A DNA stretch of 64,000 bases from Nyssa sinensis. Taxonomy: Eukaryota; Streptophyta; Magnoliopsida; Cornales; Nyssaceae. The stretch lies in the NCBI GenBank assembly GCA_008638375.1, contig CM018031.1, forward strand, positions 7,030,062-7,094,061, given 5' to 3'. The translations under genes were made by a program, and so were the position numbers. Position 1 is the stretch's first letter; the number at the start of each line of letters is the position of its first letter. This document shows, piece after piece, positions 50,660 to 63,566 of the stretch. The notes beneath the pieces were generated by a model, which saw only the letters and a program-made list of their open reading frames with translations, did not search any database and had not been told where the DNA came from.

Positions 50660-51075
50660 CTAAGGGTATTTTAATTATTTTGGTAGTATGTTTTGAAAAA
50701 TTTCTTAATTTCGATAATTCGCTTATAAGTTTAAAAAGGTTATTATGTTGTTTCATTTATTAGGGGCATTTTGGTATTTTTGTAAAATTTATTATTTTAG
50801 AGGCATTTGGATAATTTATAATTTTAGCGATTTTCACATTTTTAAGGATATTTTGGTAATTTTAATCATTTATCATTTAGAGCATATTTCATTACTTTCA
50901 TACTCTCGTACAATCATTTTAGCCATTTAAGAGTATTTTTATAATTTTCAACACCATTTTGCATTTGTGGAGTTATTTTGATGATTTTGATATTTTTAGG
51001 ATAATTTAGGCATTTTTCATGTCATGAGAATTATGGGTGGTTTCATTTACTTGAGGGTATCTCAGTAATTTAAAG
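50660..51075. repeat. Degenerate short-period repeats
   Basis: Variants of 'ggcattttggtaattttaa' recur roughly every 30-45 bp: 'gggtattttaattattttgg', 'gggcattttggtatttttgt', 'ggatattttggtaattttaa', 'ggagttattttgatgatttt', 'gggtatctcagtaatttaaa'. This looks like a decayed minisatellite. Confidence 0.55.
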
Positions 51076-51958
51076 ATGAAATATTTTAGAATTTATTTTA
51101 TTGTATGTTTGAATAAATTGAGTATTTTCGTTCTTTTTATTTTTGGATTTGTCTTTGAATAAATTGGAAAAATAATGGTTAAGAAATTCTTCCATCTCTC
51201 TCAATTTTCTTTTATTTATAATTTTTAAATTTTAAGTCAAATACAAAATAACTTTTAATTTATTTCAAAATTTTCTCAAACTAAGCAAGAGTGTAAAAGT
51301 GAACATGAACCCATTTTGTTATTAAAATAAAAGCGAAATCATCAGTGCCCTTAATAAAAAACACTAAAAATATGAAAATAATTTTACATTATTTTCAAAA
51401 TTTAATATATAAAAGTGCACATAATCTTCTTATGGCATAGACCAAATACGTGTATTTAGCGTGTGAAAGACATGCAATGTATATTTTGACAAAAAAAAAA
51501 AATTACTTTAATCCTTAAATTTGGCGAGTTAAAGTGTTGAAATTTAGATTAACTAAGTGTGGGTTTTTAAGATAAGGGTTATGTGAAAATTGAATTAACA
51601 AAAGTAATTATCAATAATGGTTTAAAAATTTATTTAAAATTGAATAAATTTTTTATTTAAATTTGATACTTTATAGCATAAATAGTACTTAATTTATTGA
51701 AAATTTGAGTGTAATTTTAGATTTAAGTTTGGATGAAAATAAATTTAATATTGATTTGAGTTTATAGAAGAATTTTATTGTTCTTATTTTTTATTTTTAT
51801 GATTTTAATTTTAATTTAAATTTAAATCTTACTTGAACTCACCGTAGAGATGATCCGACAAGTGAAGAAAAGGGGTAAATTAGAAATAAAAAAAAGAGTT
51901 TGCCGTCATTATTTAAACTCTCCGTCTCTTCTAACCCTGTTTCCCGTGAGCGTTTGCC
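51076..51958. other. AT-rich upstream region of the helicase gene
   Basis: No TATA box was recognised close to the start. The last ~60 bp before the ATG ('ctctccgtctcttctaaccc') are pyrimidine-rich and probably belong to the 5' UTR. Confidence 0.5.
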
Positions 51959-54900
51959 ATGGCGTCTCAAACTTCGAAGGGGAGGCCGAAAAAGGCGAAG
52001 CGAAGCCGAGAGGATTCGGAGCAACTCGAACGAATCGACTCACTTCTGTGGAACTCATCTCTCCCCAATGACGACGACCCGTTCTCTCTCCTCATTGGCT
52101 CCAACGAACTGGAAGGAGGTCTGCTTTGTGTTCACATCGGTTTGACCCATCTGTTCGTTTCCTGAGAAAACCAAGGAACAGAAAAGAAAACTTCTTGGGT
52201 TAATGTTTTCAATCATTAGGGTTGTAAACAGTCTATATATATATTTGCCGCAAAAGTTCAAATTTTGAGTTATTTTTATGTTATTGCTTTTTCTAGGAAA
52301 TGGGACGGAGGGTTTAGTGTTTTTGGGTTTAATGCTGTTCAATGTTGATGATTTTCTAAAATGGTTTGGATGAGTGTAGGTTTTCTATCCCTTGAGGAGA
52401 TTGATGAATCCGAGTACGGTTTGGAAATTCCTAAACCTGGGAGAGAAAAGGTGAAGAGAGGAACGAAACAAACTGAGAAGTCAAAGAAACGGGAGGCAGG
52501 CGATGCCGATGCCGGTTCTGGTGGTGAGGCTGAAGCTGGCAGTGAGGATAAGGTTGAGGAGGAGGATAAGAAAGTCAAGAGAAAGAAGAAAAGGAAGAAT
52601 AAAAATAAGAAGGCCAAGGAAACCGAGGAAAATGCAAAATTAGCAGCTGGTCAGTGTTAATTCTGTTTCTATTTTACTTTTTGTTCCATGGAAATCAAGA
52701 ATCATCTTGTTCTGAATTTGATATTATTTTTTATATTTAGGTAACTATATTGGATACTTTTAGATAATTGTGTTTGTTAATGATTTGGCGAATTGTTAAT
52801 TTTGGGGCCGGTGTCCAAATTTAGTTAAGTAGAGTTTGAGCTCTGAACTTGTGAATGTTTTGGTTATTGGACATCTAAATGAGTTGGTAATTTGTTTGTT
52901 TTTTTGGGTCACTTATCCAAAAAAAATTGTCAGTTTTTGGGTTGGTGTCAAACTTAGTCCAATACATTTTTGTCACTATACATTTAAATGATATGTAATC
53001 AACTTTTGGGTTAATGTTAGACTCAGGTTGATATTTTTTTATCAATGTACGTGTTTGTGATAATGATTCAACTTTTGAACGAGTTCTATATTTAGGTTGG
53101 ATTATGTCCTTACATATTAGCAATTTGGCAATTACCTGAGTTAGTGATAAATTTAGTTTGATGCAATATTATGGAATGATCCTTTGAACTGTTGAAGTTA
53201 ATGTTATAGTTTGTGTCGTGAAATTAGTTTGACTCTAAAAATGAAAATTGTGACTTTGATTGTAGTCAGCAATGACAAGAATGATATTGAAGGAGATTCA
53301 GTCGACGAAGACGAATATTATGCATGGAATGAACTGAGACTCCATCGACTACTCATGAAATCAGTCTACAGGCTCATGTTTAAAGAACCGACACCTATAC
53401 AAAAATCTTGTATTCCTGCAGCTGCTCATCAAGGAAAGGTTGGTTTCATTTCTAATACAGGATGTTGCAACGAGGATTGACAAATATGGCATGAATATGA
53501 TATTCATCCTGGTAAATTTTCAATTTGCGTGACAGGATGTCATTGGTGCTGCAGAGACTGGATCGGGGAAAACACTTGCATTTGGTTTGCCCATTTTGCA
53601 ACGTCTCCTTGAGGAACGAGAAAAAGCTAACAAGCTGCTTGAAGAAAATGGAGAGCCAGGTGATAAAATTGCTCCAAGAGGTCTGTTACGGGCTCTCATT
53701 ATAACTCCTACAAGAGAGCTTGCGCTTCAGGTAGTCATAATTTCTTGTAATGGTTGCTTCCGTTCATTTAGTTTTGCACACCTGAATTACATGGTTTATT
53801 TGATTTGTTCTTTTTAGTCTTCTTCTTTCTGAAATCTGGAGGTTATGCAGTTCTACATATACATACATACATACATGTATTGTCTTTTGGTAAGTTACAC
53901 GTACATATATGTATGTTTATATGTATTTGTAATTGCTTGAATTGGTTGTTTTCATCAATTTAGTTGGGTGAACCTTAATGACATGGCTTATGTGAATTGT
54001 TCTTTTTATTCTTCTTCTTTGTGAAATCTTGAGGTTATGCAGCTGTTCTTTTTATATGTGCTGCCGGTTTTTGTTAAGCAGCTGCTGTTTGGGGTGGGGG
54101 GAGGAAAAACTAAGGGGGAGAAGATCAAGGTGTGGAAAATGGCTCTCATTTGTTTGTTGTGGAGCTTGTGGATAGAGAGAAATAGACAAGTTTTTGAAGG
54201 GGGTGGAGCAGCCCGCATATATTTTTAAGGATAGTTTTGTTAAATTGTTATTTTTTATTTTTTTGGGTTAAAGGAGTATCTCCTTTGACTATTAGGTTTT
54301 ATAGTTGTTTTTTTGGGGATTCTAAGGCAGTTGTTTTGTACTTGCCGTTGTATATGGCTTCGCCTCCCCTTGGTCGTCTTCTTTCAATACACTTTTACTT
54401 ATCAAAAAAAGAAAAGAAAAGAAAACTACCAAACTATATTGTTTCACCTAATTTTCCGGTGGAGATTGCTGTTGCATAACCTTTGAAGGCTGTTTGGGAA
54501 TCTAAAAAAAAAGGTCAGTTGATTTCAAAACTGGCTGAAATTTTGCTGGTTTTGTCAAACAAGAAAGGTTGGTTAAGAAAGCCTGAATATTCTGCCTATA
54601 TTTTCATGTTTCACCGACCAATTAATTCTTCTGCTCTGGCTATACTGATTTGATGGACTTAGCTGGCTGGCTTCATGTCTTTTTTAGTCTCGTTAAATTT
54701 TATGATATATATTTTTGTTATTGGCTTTATATCTTTAACGTGGGGTTCTTTATCTCTCTTTTTCAGGTCACTGATCATCTTAAGGAAGTAGCCAAAGGTA
54801 CTAATATAAGGGTGGTTCCCATTGTTGGGGGTATGTCAACGGAAAAGCAGGAAAGAGTTCTGAAAGCAAGGCCTGAGATTGTTGTTGGAACTCCAGGGAG

Positions 54901-57900
54901 GCTATGGGAACTCATGTCAGGTGGAGAAATTCATCTTGTTGAGGTTGGTACTGATGCATGTCATAGATTGGCTGATTTAGGGAGCTTCTTGTCATGCTTT
55001 CATTAGCATTCATTTGCAATGTTTCTTGTGTTGTGTGCACCACACAAATATTTTTGGGTAAATTTTGGTGATTTGCTTTGAACTATTGGATCAGAAAGAT
55101 GCTGGTTTTACATTGAAGTATTTGGGTGATTATCTTTTTTTTTTTTTTTTGATAAGTAAGTGAAGTATTATAAATGGTGCCCAAGGGGGGGCAAACCCGT
55201 AACAAGACGACACTAATTACAAAGGTCTCAAGGACCCCAAAATATCAGCCATGGAGAGAGCATTTACTGGTAAAGCTTCATTGGTCCAAAAAAACAATAA
55301 ACGGAGAAAACTATTTTTTAACAAAAAAATGGGCTGCTCTTCCCCATAAAAAATACGCCTATTTCTCTCGTTCCAAAATCCAAAGGCACCACATAAGACA
55401 TGTAGGAGCTAATCTCCAAACCCTCTTTGCATTTTTTCTAACTCTACTACCAGCCCAAACTGAACAACATATCTTTTACTGATTTTGGCATAACCCATGA
55501 CATTTCAAAAGCAGAAAGAATTAAATTCCATCCATCTCAAGCTAATGGGCAATGAAGAAGGAGATGTTCCACCGACCCAGTGTCCTCCTTACACTGACTA
55601 CACCTGTTAGTCAAGCGAAGACCTCGCTTTTGCAAATTTTCCATAATCAGTAGAGTCTTCCAAGAGGACTCCCACACAAAAAAAGCTGCTCTTGTGGGAG
55701 ACCCGGACTTTTAGGGGATACAACTCAATACTCATGACCTTTCTACGCTTGTGAGTGTCTACGTGCATGTATGTGTCGATGCACTTGACTTGCTAGTGGC
55801 CATTTAATAAGAGTTAATTTTCATTCCGATAGGAAATGAATTTTCAACTAGAAAGTATCAATGGAGAACTGTATTTGATAAAGCAGTTCTACAGTAGAGT
55901 TTTTTTTGATAAGTAAAATGTATTCAAAACGCTCAAAAGGGGAGCGTACCCAAATGTACAGTAAAAAATAAATCAGCCTAGACTTCGTCGAAGCTTTATT
56001 CCACACAAAAACTCAACTAAGGAGGAAACAGAAAGAAAAGAATGCTGAACTATCCAAAATACATGTGCAAAACCAAGCCTTGATGTCCTCTCTTCACCAT
56101 CTAAAATCCAACGATTGCGTTCCTTCCATACACACCACATCAGACAAAGAGGAGCCGTAAACCACACTTGCTTATCTCTCCCATAACGCTACCTACCACT
56201 CCGTTGCAGCCGTAAGTGTGAGGACAAATCTTATAATTCTTGTTTTGGCAATTCTTTTTCAAAAGATGCAATTCTTTAGACTAATAGTTGTTGACTCTAG
56301 TTGAATCGTGTGGAGTACACTAGTCTTAAATTGAAGACTTAAGAAGTCTTGCAAGTATGATCGTTCGAGGAAGTGTGCAATCCAAGACTAGTAGATATTT
56401 TTGTAGCAAGTAAAAGAAAAAGAAAGGCAAATAAAGGAAGGTTTGCTGTTGGATACAGTGTGTTGGACAAGGAAGGAGGAGGATAGATAAGGAATGATGG
56501 AAGAGTGGAGTTTGATACTATAAATATATTTTTGGTATCTTTTCTACTTGGCACTTTTGTATAGTGATAGCATTATATGTAATTATTTATTACCGCAATT
56601 GGAAAATTCATATGATTTCAACAATACATTATGACACAATACAATACAAACTTTTATAATCCAAATCTGTTAATAAAACGTTTTGTTTCAGGGTTTGGTC
56701 TTTTTCTGGACTTGTATAAGTCCTGGTGTCTTTGAGTTTGGCATGGGGCCCCCACTGATACCACATCTGCTGTCTCCACCACCACATCTTCCATCACAAC
56801 TGTTGCTGCAGATATTGCCACTTCTACACCAACTTCATCTTTTTAACCAGCACTTCATGTTGCATCTTCAGCCAATTCCACAATAGAATAGACTTATCCA
56901 ACCAATAAAATGTTCTAATATAATTCGAACCAATAAAATATTCTAACATTAATTTGATTCAGATCAGGGAAACTCAATTATTGAAAAAAAGAAAGAAAGA
57001 GAAAGATATGCTGAACTCAATGTCAGTTTTATTGTCATTTCTTCAATCCTACTATCTAATATGCCTTTGGAATTTTTTTCATATTTTTTTTCAAGACTTG
57101 CAAAGATGTCATCACCTACATTCAAATGATTTGACTTTAATATTTTTTTATTCACATTTTTTTTGTTTGTTTTGCAGTTACATTCCCTGTCTTTCTTTGT
57201 GCTGGATGAGGCTGATCGAATGATAGAAAACGGCCATTTTCACGAGTTGCAGTCCATAATTGACTTGCTTCCGATGACTAGTGGCTCAATTGAAGAGCAT
57301 CGTGAAAATACAAATTGTGTTACAGTTTCAAGCTTCCAGAGAAAGAAAAGGCAAACATTTGTGTTTTCTGCAACTATAGCCCTATCTGCTGATTTCCGTA
57401 AAAAGCTAAAGGGTGGATCACTAAAATCAAAACAATCTATGAATGAAGGATTCAATTCTATAGAAAATCTCTCTGAGCGAGCCGGAATGAGAGCCAATGT
57501 TGCTATTGTTGATCTGACAAATGCATCAATTATGGCGGATAAGCTTGAGGAATCATTCATTGAGTACGTTCTTCTCTTTTCTTCTTTTGCCTCCCCGGTC
57601 TCTGGCATATGAAACTTTTTTTGTTAAAGAATTCTGATGTATTTGGCAATTTGATGATGAGCTTCCTTCAATCATCACATTTTGATATTTTTTGTTATTT
57701 CATTTAGCTGCTGTCAAATTCTTTGATACGTGTGTTCTGAATTCGATTGTCCAAATGTCTTCAAGTTTGTTTACCCTGGGTCCTGGACCTTTATTTTCAC
57801 ATTTTAGATGTAATTTCAGCCTACGCTAAGAGTAAATATTTCTAGGGTTCTGGTTTCTATTATCATGTTATTTGTTTGTATCCCCGTGTAGTTTTAGTGT

Positions 57901-60900
57901 AACGAGTCTAATGATTTCTCCAGTGAAACAATACTTATAGATAATAGGTTGCAGATGCAGGGAAGAAGATAAAGATGCCTATTTGTATTACATTTTGAGT
58001 GTTCATGGACAAGGTCGCACAATTGTTTTCTGTACATCAATTGCGGCTTTACGCCATACTTCTTCTCTTTTGCGCATTCTTGGCATCAATGTTTGGACTC
58101 TTCATGCTCAGATGCAGCAGCGAGCACGCTTGAAGGTTTGTTGTCTCTCGTATTATATTTATTATTGTTATTATTATTTCAATTCTTCTTTATAGGTATG
58201 TTTTTCCTTGTGCGTGTAGTTGTTTGGACGTTGTCGTCTTTGCTTTTGAGAAGGCTATTATGATAGTATATTTACATGTTATGCTATTGCTCTGATATTG
58301 ACCTATATACCAAAAGATTGGTATCCTTTGAGTTTCTTAGCTTTGGGTACTGTAGCAGTAGTGTAAGTTTTTGAACATGTGTTTTGTCTTTTAGTTTGGC
58401 ACTTAATAATCCATTTCTGGGTATTTTGTGGCAATAAACTGGCTATTGTAGACGCTAAAGTATATTTTTTATTAATTTTTTTTGACAAGGTATATTCAAT
58501 ATGAAAAAAGAGTGCCAGAGGGGGCGCAACTCTCGTACAAGCACAGCATGCGGCATCTAAAACTTAGGCCCCATCTATATAATTCAACTCTCCCAAAAAG
58601 CTAAAAAAAAGGAAGAATGAATAGATTTTGGATGTTTATCAGAAATCCAAAAATGAAAGGTGTCTGGCATCATTTTCTAAAATCTATGAATTGGCATCTG
58701 TGTCTCCTCAAAGGTGTGTCTATTACACTCTTTCCAAATACGCCACATTAAATAAAGAGTCACAACTCTCTATGCCTTTAAGCTCTATTTGAAGGACAAG
58801 TCACCTGCCAACACTCCACAAGGTCCACTGGTGCTCTAGGCATAATCCACTCAACTCCAAAAACTGAAAACACAATTGGTGAAGGCTCTCTGCGCCGCTA
58901 CACAATGAAGGAGGAGGTGGTTGGTGGACTCCTGATCACTTCTACACATGCAACACCATTCGGAAGAAACTTCCCCTTCTTTCCCGAGTTATCAATTGTG
59001 CGAATAGCCTCTCAAGCCGCATCCCAACATGCACCACCCTAATCTTACTCTAAATCTCCTTTGGGTGCCAGGAATGCATGTAATAACATCCCCTCTATTA
59101 ACATCAACAAGAGAAATATATAGGTTCTCCAACAAGGCTTTCACCAGATCTAGCTCCCAATCTGGAAATGCTTGAAAGAAACAAGGTTCCCAAATCACCT
59201 CATTTTCCAGCATCCAAAGATAATCTGTCGGTCACCCCTCAATTTGAAGCAATTTTAAACAAATTTGGGAATTAATTTTTCAAGGGAGTGTCCCTATACC
59301 AAATGTCATGCCAAAAGTGAACTTTATGCCCATTACCCACCGCAAGACACAAAGCCAATATACTTGTAGAATTCCATCAACACCTTCTAATGCTTTTCCA
59401 TAAACTAACACCATAAGGCCCACTCATGTCCACAGAAGTCCAACCCTGCGAGTTATTGCCATATTTCTTCTCAAAAACTTTCCTTCAAAAACTATCTAAA
59501 TTCCAATACACATCTCCAAAGCCACTTTCCCATCAATTCTTGATTGAACTTTTTAAATGATTTCACTCTAAGCCCTCCATCAGCACAAAGGGAAACAAAC
59601 CTTTTTCTACAGAACAAGGTGATATTTGAACTCGTCGACCCAAACCTACTCATAAGAACCTTTCCAGTTTCCAATATTTCTTACCTATCTGCCTTTGGGG
59701 TTGGGATAGTGAAGATAAACATAAATAAGTGGGTAGACTTGACAAACTTCTTTTAACAAGTGTGAGTTTCTCACCCTTAGAGAGGTATTGTCTCTTCTAA
59801 CCTATCAATTTTTTTTTCTTCAAATTGCTCCACAACTGTAGTATGACATCGATGATTTCATGAATGAAGGGCCCAAAGGTGACCTTGAATATGATATTAG
59901 AAGAGATCTCACCTTGCAACGAAGATTTCTGGCTAAAGAGTCCGTCTCCTGGACCTCACCCATTGGATTAAGCTCAGACTCGGCAAAATTAATACGCAAG
60001 CAAGAATCGCCTCAAAGCACATAACTACATAAGAATACATCTCAAATAACTAAGTTGTATCTCATCTACCCCACAAAAAAAATAATTATATCATTTGCAA
60101 AAAGAATATGGGAGACAACTAATAGGGATCCCATTTCTCCATTTACCTTGAAACCTTGCAAAAATCGTCCTTCCACCAATTTGTTAACCATCCTACTCAA
60201 AACTTACATCACCGAAGTAAACAACAGAGGAGAAAAATGATCTTCTAGTCTCAATCCTCTTGAACTCACAAAGAAACCCTCCGAGACACCATTCACCAAA
60301 ATGGAAAAAGGGATGGTAGAGACCTCCCCATCTAAGTCCTGTTGAGCTCACAAATAAACCCTCTAAAACACCATTCTCTCTATATTCAGTTTACGCCAAT
60401 CCAAAAAAAAAAAAAAATCCATATATTCAACTTACCAATAACTCCAAGGTCTTTACTTCTCAACGTCAAATCTACAATTTTATTACCCACAAGAACTGCA
60501 TCTAAAATCTGTCAATTGACTCGATTCCTAGCAACGACATTTTGAGAATAAGAAATAAAAATGTCATCACCCTTTTATACCAATTTGCCATGGTTTTAGC
60601 TAATATCTTATAAACACTCCCCATCAACCTAATCGGTCTAAAATTCTTCACTCTGATCTCCCTCTCTTTGGACTCAAAGCAATAATCGAGGCATTCAAAC
60701 TATGTCGAAATCCCATGCTCATAAAAATAATGCATCATAGCCGTGATATCCCCGCAAATAACCTCTCAACAAAGCTGAAAAGGAACCTATAAAAAAAAAC
60801 AAAGGTGAAAAAGAAAGACATAGACATCCTATTTGGACCCAAAGCTTTATCTCTGTTGCAGCATCTCAATGTTGCCACCACCTCCTCCTTGAAGCCTCTC

Positions 60901-63566
60901 CAACTACTCTTTATCTTCCTCCCCAATAGTGGCTAACTCAAGGGCCCCAAGCAAAGGTCTTCTCACTTGAGATTTGTTGTAGAGATTCTCGTAAAACTGC
61001 ACAATCCCTTGTCTTATCTCCCTTTCCTTCAATCCACAATCTATCAATATGATTAATTCTTCTACGTGCATTTGTCATGCCATGAAAAAAAATGGTATTC
61101 CAATTACCGTCCTTAATCCAAACTGCCTAGACTTTTGCCTCCAACTAATCTCTTCCATCAAAGCAAGTCTCCTCAACTCATCCTCCCTTTCTTCTAATCT
61201 AGCGATCGAGTGCATAAACCTCCATTCCTTTCATCCTCTGCATCTTTGATTTCCTGAAAAGCTAATATCTTCCCAACCCTCAAAATGCCAAATATATCTT
61301 TATTCTACTCCAAATCCTATTTAAGAAGCTGAAGCTTTCTTTGTAAGGACATAACTTGGAGTTCTCTCAAATCTCAACAGCATAACCTTACCACTAACCC
61401 TTAACCATATCAACCCTCTTCTTATAGGCACATATTCTGGGGTTCTTTCCCATTCTGAATCCCACCACAATCAAAGAAATTATGTATATGGTAGGATGCA
61501 GGATGGGGAAGAGAAGCGTCTAACCACTACTGAGAACTGGTCTGCCCAATTTGCCATCACAAGGAATCTATTAATCGGAGACATAGACGAAGAGTCCTTA
61601 TTATTAGACCACATGAATTTGCCTCCCTCCAAAGGAATATCCAGAAGCTCAAAAGCATCAATGAAATCCAAAAAGTCTCGCATAGCTGATGAAATACCCT
61701 TGCCAGCAAGCCTGTGCCATGGGTATCTAATCACATTAAAGTCCCCTCCAATGTACCAAGGTTTCCCCCATATATTTCTAACAACCTCTAAGTCTACCAC
61801 CATGAGTATCTAATCACATTAAAATCCCCACCAATACATCAAGGTTTCCCCCATTTCTTTCTAACGAAAAATACCTCCAAGTCTTCCTTGGGAGGATGTT
61901 GTGGATTGCACTTAGGTTCCCCCAGCCCCCCCTTTCTTCCATAGCTCAATGGAATTCTCATCCTTCCATTTCATAATCCTCTCTCTCTCTCTCTCTCTCT
62001 CTCTAATGATACAGTGTTAGTTCTTTTTTATTTTTTTTATTTTTTGTTACGTAATTGGTGCAACTTTTCCTTTAGTGGCATATATGCTCCTTTATTTTCT
62101 GGTTCTGCGAATACATACTCTGTAGTTGGTGTGTGCATTTTTCTTTTAGTTTTGGAATTGATTTTTGAGTATTATTGTGTTTGTTAATGTATGGATAAAG
62201 GATCTGTGAACAATATTATCATATGATGCAAAAAAAAAAAAAGGGTGAATGAAGATCTGAAAATAGCATAATTGTCAGAATAATCATATAATGCAAGGGG
62301 GATGGACTGTTAATTTAAAGGCTTTTTATGACTTCGTTTGATTATGTGAGAAAGAGTTCGACTCCTATATTATTTTGTTATGATTTGTTATGAAGTTCCT
62401 AGTAATCATTTTACTAGCATCTCCTACAGTATTGAAAAAAAGAAGCTAATTATATACCTTCCATACGATTTTAACTTTTGGTCCTCTTTGAGTAGCAATT
62501 TCAGGAAGTCCTTTGCCCCTAGTAAAGTTTCAATCCTTAAGCGTTAAATGTTCGTATTTTGACATGTTACCTGTTGTTCACCTACCTTAAATGGGAAAAT
62601 AAACTTTTTGGCTTACCTTGTCTGAATCCCTTGTTTGGGGTTTGATTTGGTTCTATGGTAAATTTAGATTCTGAGAACAAATTTGTATGATTCAGAAAAT
62701 GGAATTTTGCTAAACCTTGATGAATAAAGAATATATAGTTATCAAAAGATACTGAAAATCATTTTTCTTATGATTTCTAGTATATATACACAAGAGGAGA
62801 GTTGCTGCTAATGGATCCCCACCTTTTTCAACCTACATGACATAGATTTTCTATTCCATCATGTTCCGCTTTTTATTTCCACTTCTCTCTATCTCCAAGG
62901 TCTTTCTATTATATACATGGAAGAAGAAAAAAAGTCACACATTCAATTTTTTGTCATCGAACCATAAGTGCCTATTTGAGGCTGTTTAGTTCACATTGGA
63001 AGGAGGAAGAAAAATGATTTTTTCCCTTCAATTTTCAATAAAAAAAGAGAGAGATGACTTAAGACACAGCCTAAGCCTTATTGATTTGATTATATTTTGA
63101 CAATTCCTTTATCTTCTTTTTGTTTATACCTCAAACACACATATTATATATATATATATATATATATTTATTTGTTGCATGTGCGTGTAAATATACCTTA
63201 AAACTCTTTAATTTGAGTGCTTGTTCTTCTAATATCTTGTATTTTATGCAGGCCATTGACCGTTTTCGTGGAAGTGAGCATGGTATACTTGTTGCTACTG
63301 ATGTTGCAGCAAGAGGGCTTGATATTCCAGGTGTCCGAACTGTTGTTCACTATCAACTTCCTCACTCAGCAGAGGTAAATTGATATTAGTTCTCTATGGT
63401 TTTGTTAGATTCCCTGCATTTTTTGGACTGAATATGTCTATATTCCTAGGTTTATGTTCATAGAAGTGGAAGAACTGCTAGAGCCTCTGCTGATGGGTGC
63501 AGCATTGCTCTAATATGTCCAAATGAGACATCAAAATTTGCCGCTTTGTGTAAATCGTTTTCAAAG
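51959..63566 (+). CDS. RH13: DEAD-box RNA helicase, RH13/MAK5/DDX24 type, nine exons in window, 3' end beyond the edge
   Basis: Exons: 51959-52118, 52380-52649, 53266-53438, 53536-53730, 54767-54943, 57178-57563, 57955-58135, 63252-63374, 63450-63566, all GT-AG and in phase, giving 594 codons. The start 'gccatggcg' fits a good initiation context. Residues 1-145 are Lys/Glu-rich and include '[18 protein letters not shown]'. Helicase motifs follow: Q motif PTPIQ (185-189), motif I AETGSGKT (207-214), Ia PTRELALQ (259-266), TPGR (308-311), DEAD (335-338), SAT (389-391), IVFC in motif [12 protein letters not shown] (529-538) and HRSGRTAR (559-566). About 50 residues separate DEAD and SAT, longer than usual, as I recall for MAK5/DDX24 proteins, which act in 60S ribosome assembly in the nucleolus. 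Catalytic motifs are intact. The C-terminal region, probably over 200 residues, is not in the window. Introns 4, 5 and 7 are enlarged by LINE fragments. Confidence 0.93.
52860..53180. repeat. Degenerate repeats in helicase intron 2
   Basis: Variants of 'caacttttgggttaatgtta' / 'cagtttttgggttggtgtca' recur with a loose period of about 70 bp. Similarity is low. Confidence 0.4.
53750..54041. repeat. Two ~100-bp direct repeats in helicase intron 4
   Basis: 53750-53850 and 53944-54041 share 'ttgttctttttagtcttctt' / 'ttgttctttttattcttctt' and end 'gaggttatgcag' in both. They are separated by an 'acatacatacatacat' microsatellite. Confidence 0.75.
54070..54425 (+). mobile_element. 5'-truncated L1-type LINE, sense, helicase intron 4
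   Basis: The open frame at 54037-54228 contains '[20 protein letters not shown]', the typical Trp-rich end of plant LINE ORF2 (zf-RVT region). The 3' end is 'tacttatc' followed by an A-rich tail (54413-54425). Only the last ~350 bp remain. Confidence 0.75.
55136..55695 (-). mobile_element. 5'-truncated L1-type LINE, antisense, helicase intron 5
   Basis: A T-rich run and 'gataagtaagtg' mark the inverted 3' end (minus: 'cacttacttatc' then A). The minus strand near 55610-55500 reads [18 protein letters not shown], a zinc-knuckle with the usual Cys-Cys-His-Cys order, then '[11 protein letters not shown]'. The frame is broken in places. Confidence 0.8.
55900..56210 (-). mobile_element. Second 5'-truncated LINE, antisense, helicase intron 5
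   Basis: Another inverted 3' end, 'ttttttttgataagtaaaat'. The minus frame 56167-55973 reads '[20 protein letters not shown]', the Trp-rich C-terminal segment of LINE ORF2. Confidence 0.78.
56215..57177. other. Remainder of helicase intron 5
   Basis: No domain was recognised in the small open frames here. The phrase 'caataaaatgttctaata' is repeated as 'caataaaatattctaaca' near 56905-56950. The acceptor is 'tttgttttgcag'. Confidence 0.5.
58470..61900 (-). mobile_element. Large decayed L1-type LINE, antisense, helicase intron 7
   Basis: Minus-strand remnants in the expected order from the right: endonuclease '[13 protein letters not shown]' and 'GGKFMWSNN...INRFLV' (61803-61480); reverse transcriptase '[19 protein letters not shown]' (about 60900-60850) and a polymerase box FANDI at about 60100-60086 where active elements have FADD; zinc knuckle [18 protein letters not shown] (about 58960-58890); Trp-rich tail '[13 protein letters not shown]' (about 58750-58700); inverted 3' end near 58478 ('ttttttttgacaaggtata'). 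Frames are broken by stops and shifts, and the endonuclease N-terminus is missing. It is incapable of autonomous movement. Confidence 0.88.
61722..61880. repeat. Tandem ~80-bp duplication inside the LINE endonuclease region
   Basis: 'ggtatctaatcacattaaag' near 61725 recurs as 'gagtatctaatcacattaaa' near 61804, and the following 'ccaaggtttcccccat' and 'tttctaac' phrases repeat in the same order. Confidence 0.82.
61979..62004. repeat. (CT)n microsatellite in helicase intron 7
   Basis: About 13 CT units lie close to the 5' end of the antisense LINE. Confidence 0.95.
62005..63251. other. 3' part of helicase intron 7
   Basis: No gene or clear element was seen. It contains a TA run at about 63141-63166 and ends 'attttatgcag'. 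Confidence 0.6.

Noticed and set aside
52339..52660. Frames on both strands over helicase exon 2
   Set aside because: The plus frame is the real exon extended into introns; the minus frame is its low-complexity complement.
55174..55482. 102-codon plus-strand frame in helicase intron 5
   Set aside because: It is the antisense of a LINE fragment whose minus strand encodes the zinc knuckle.
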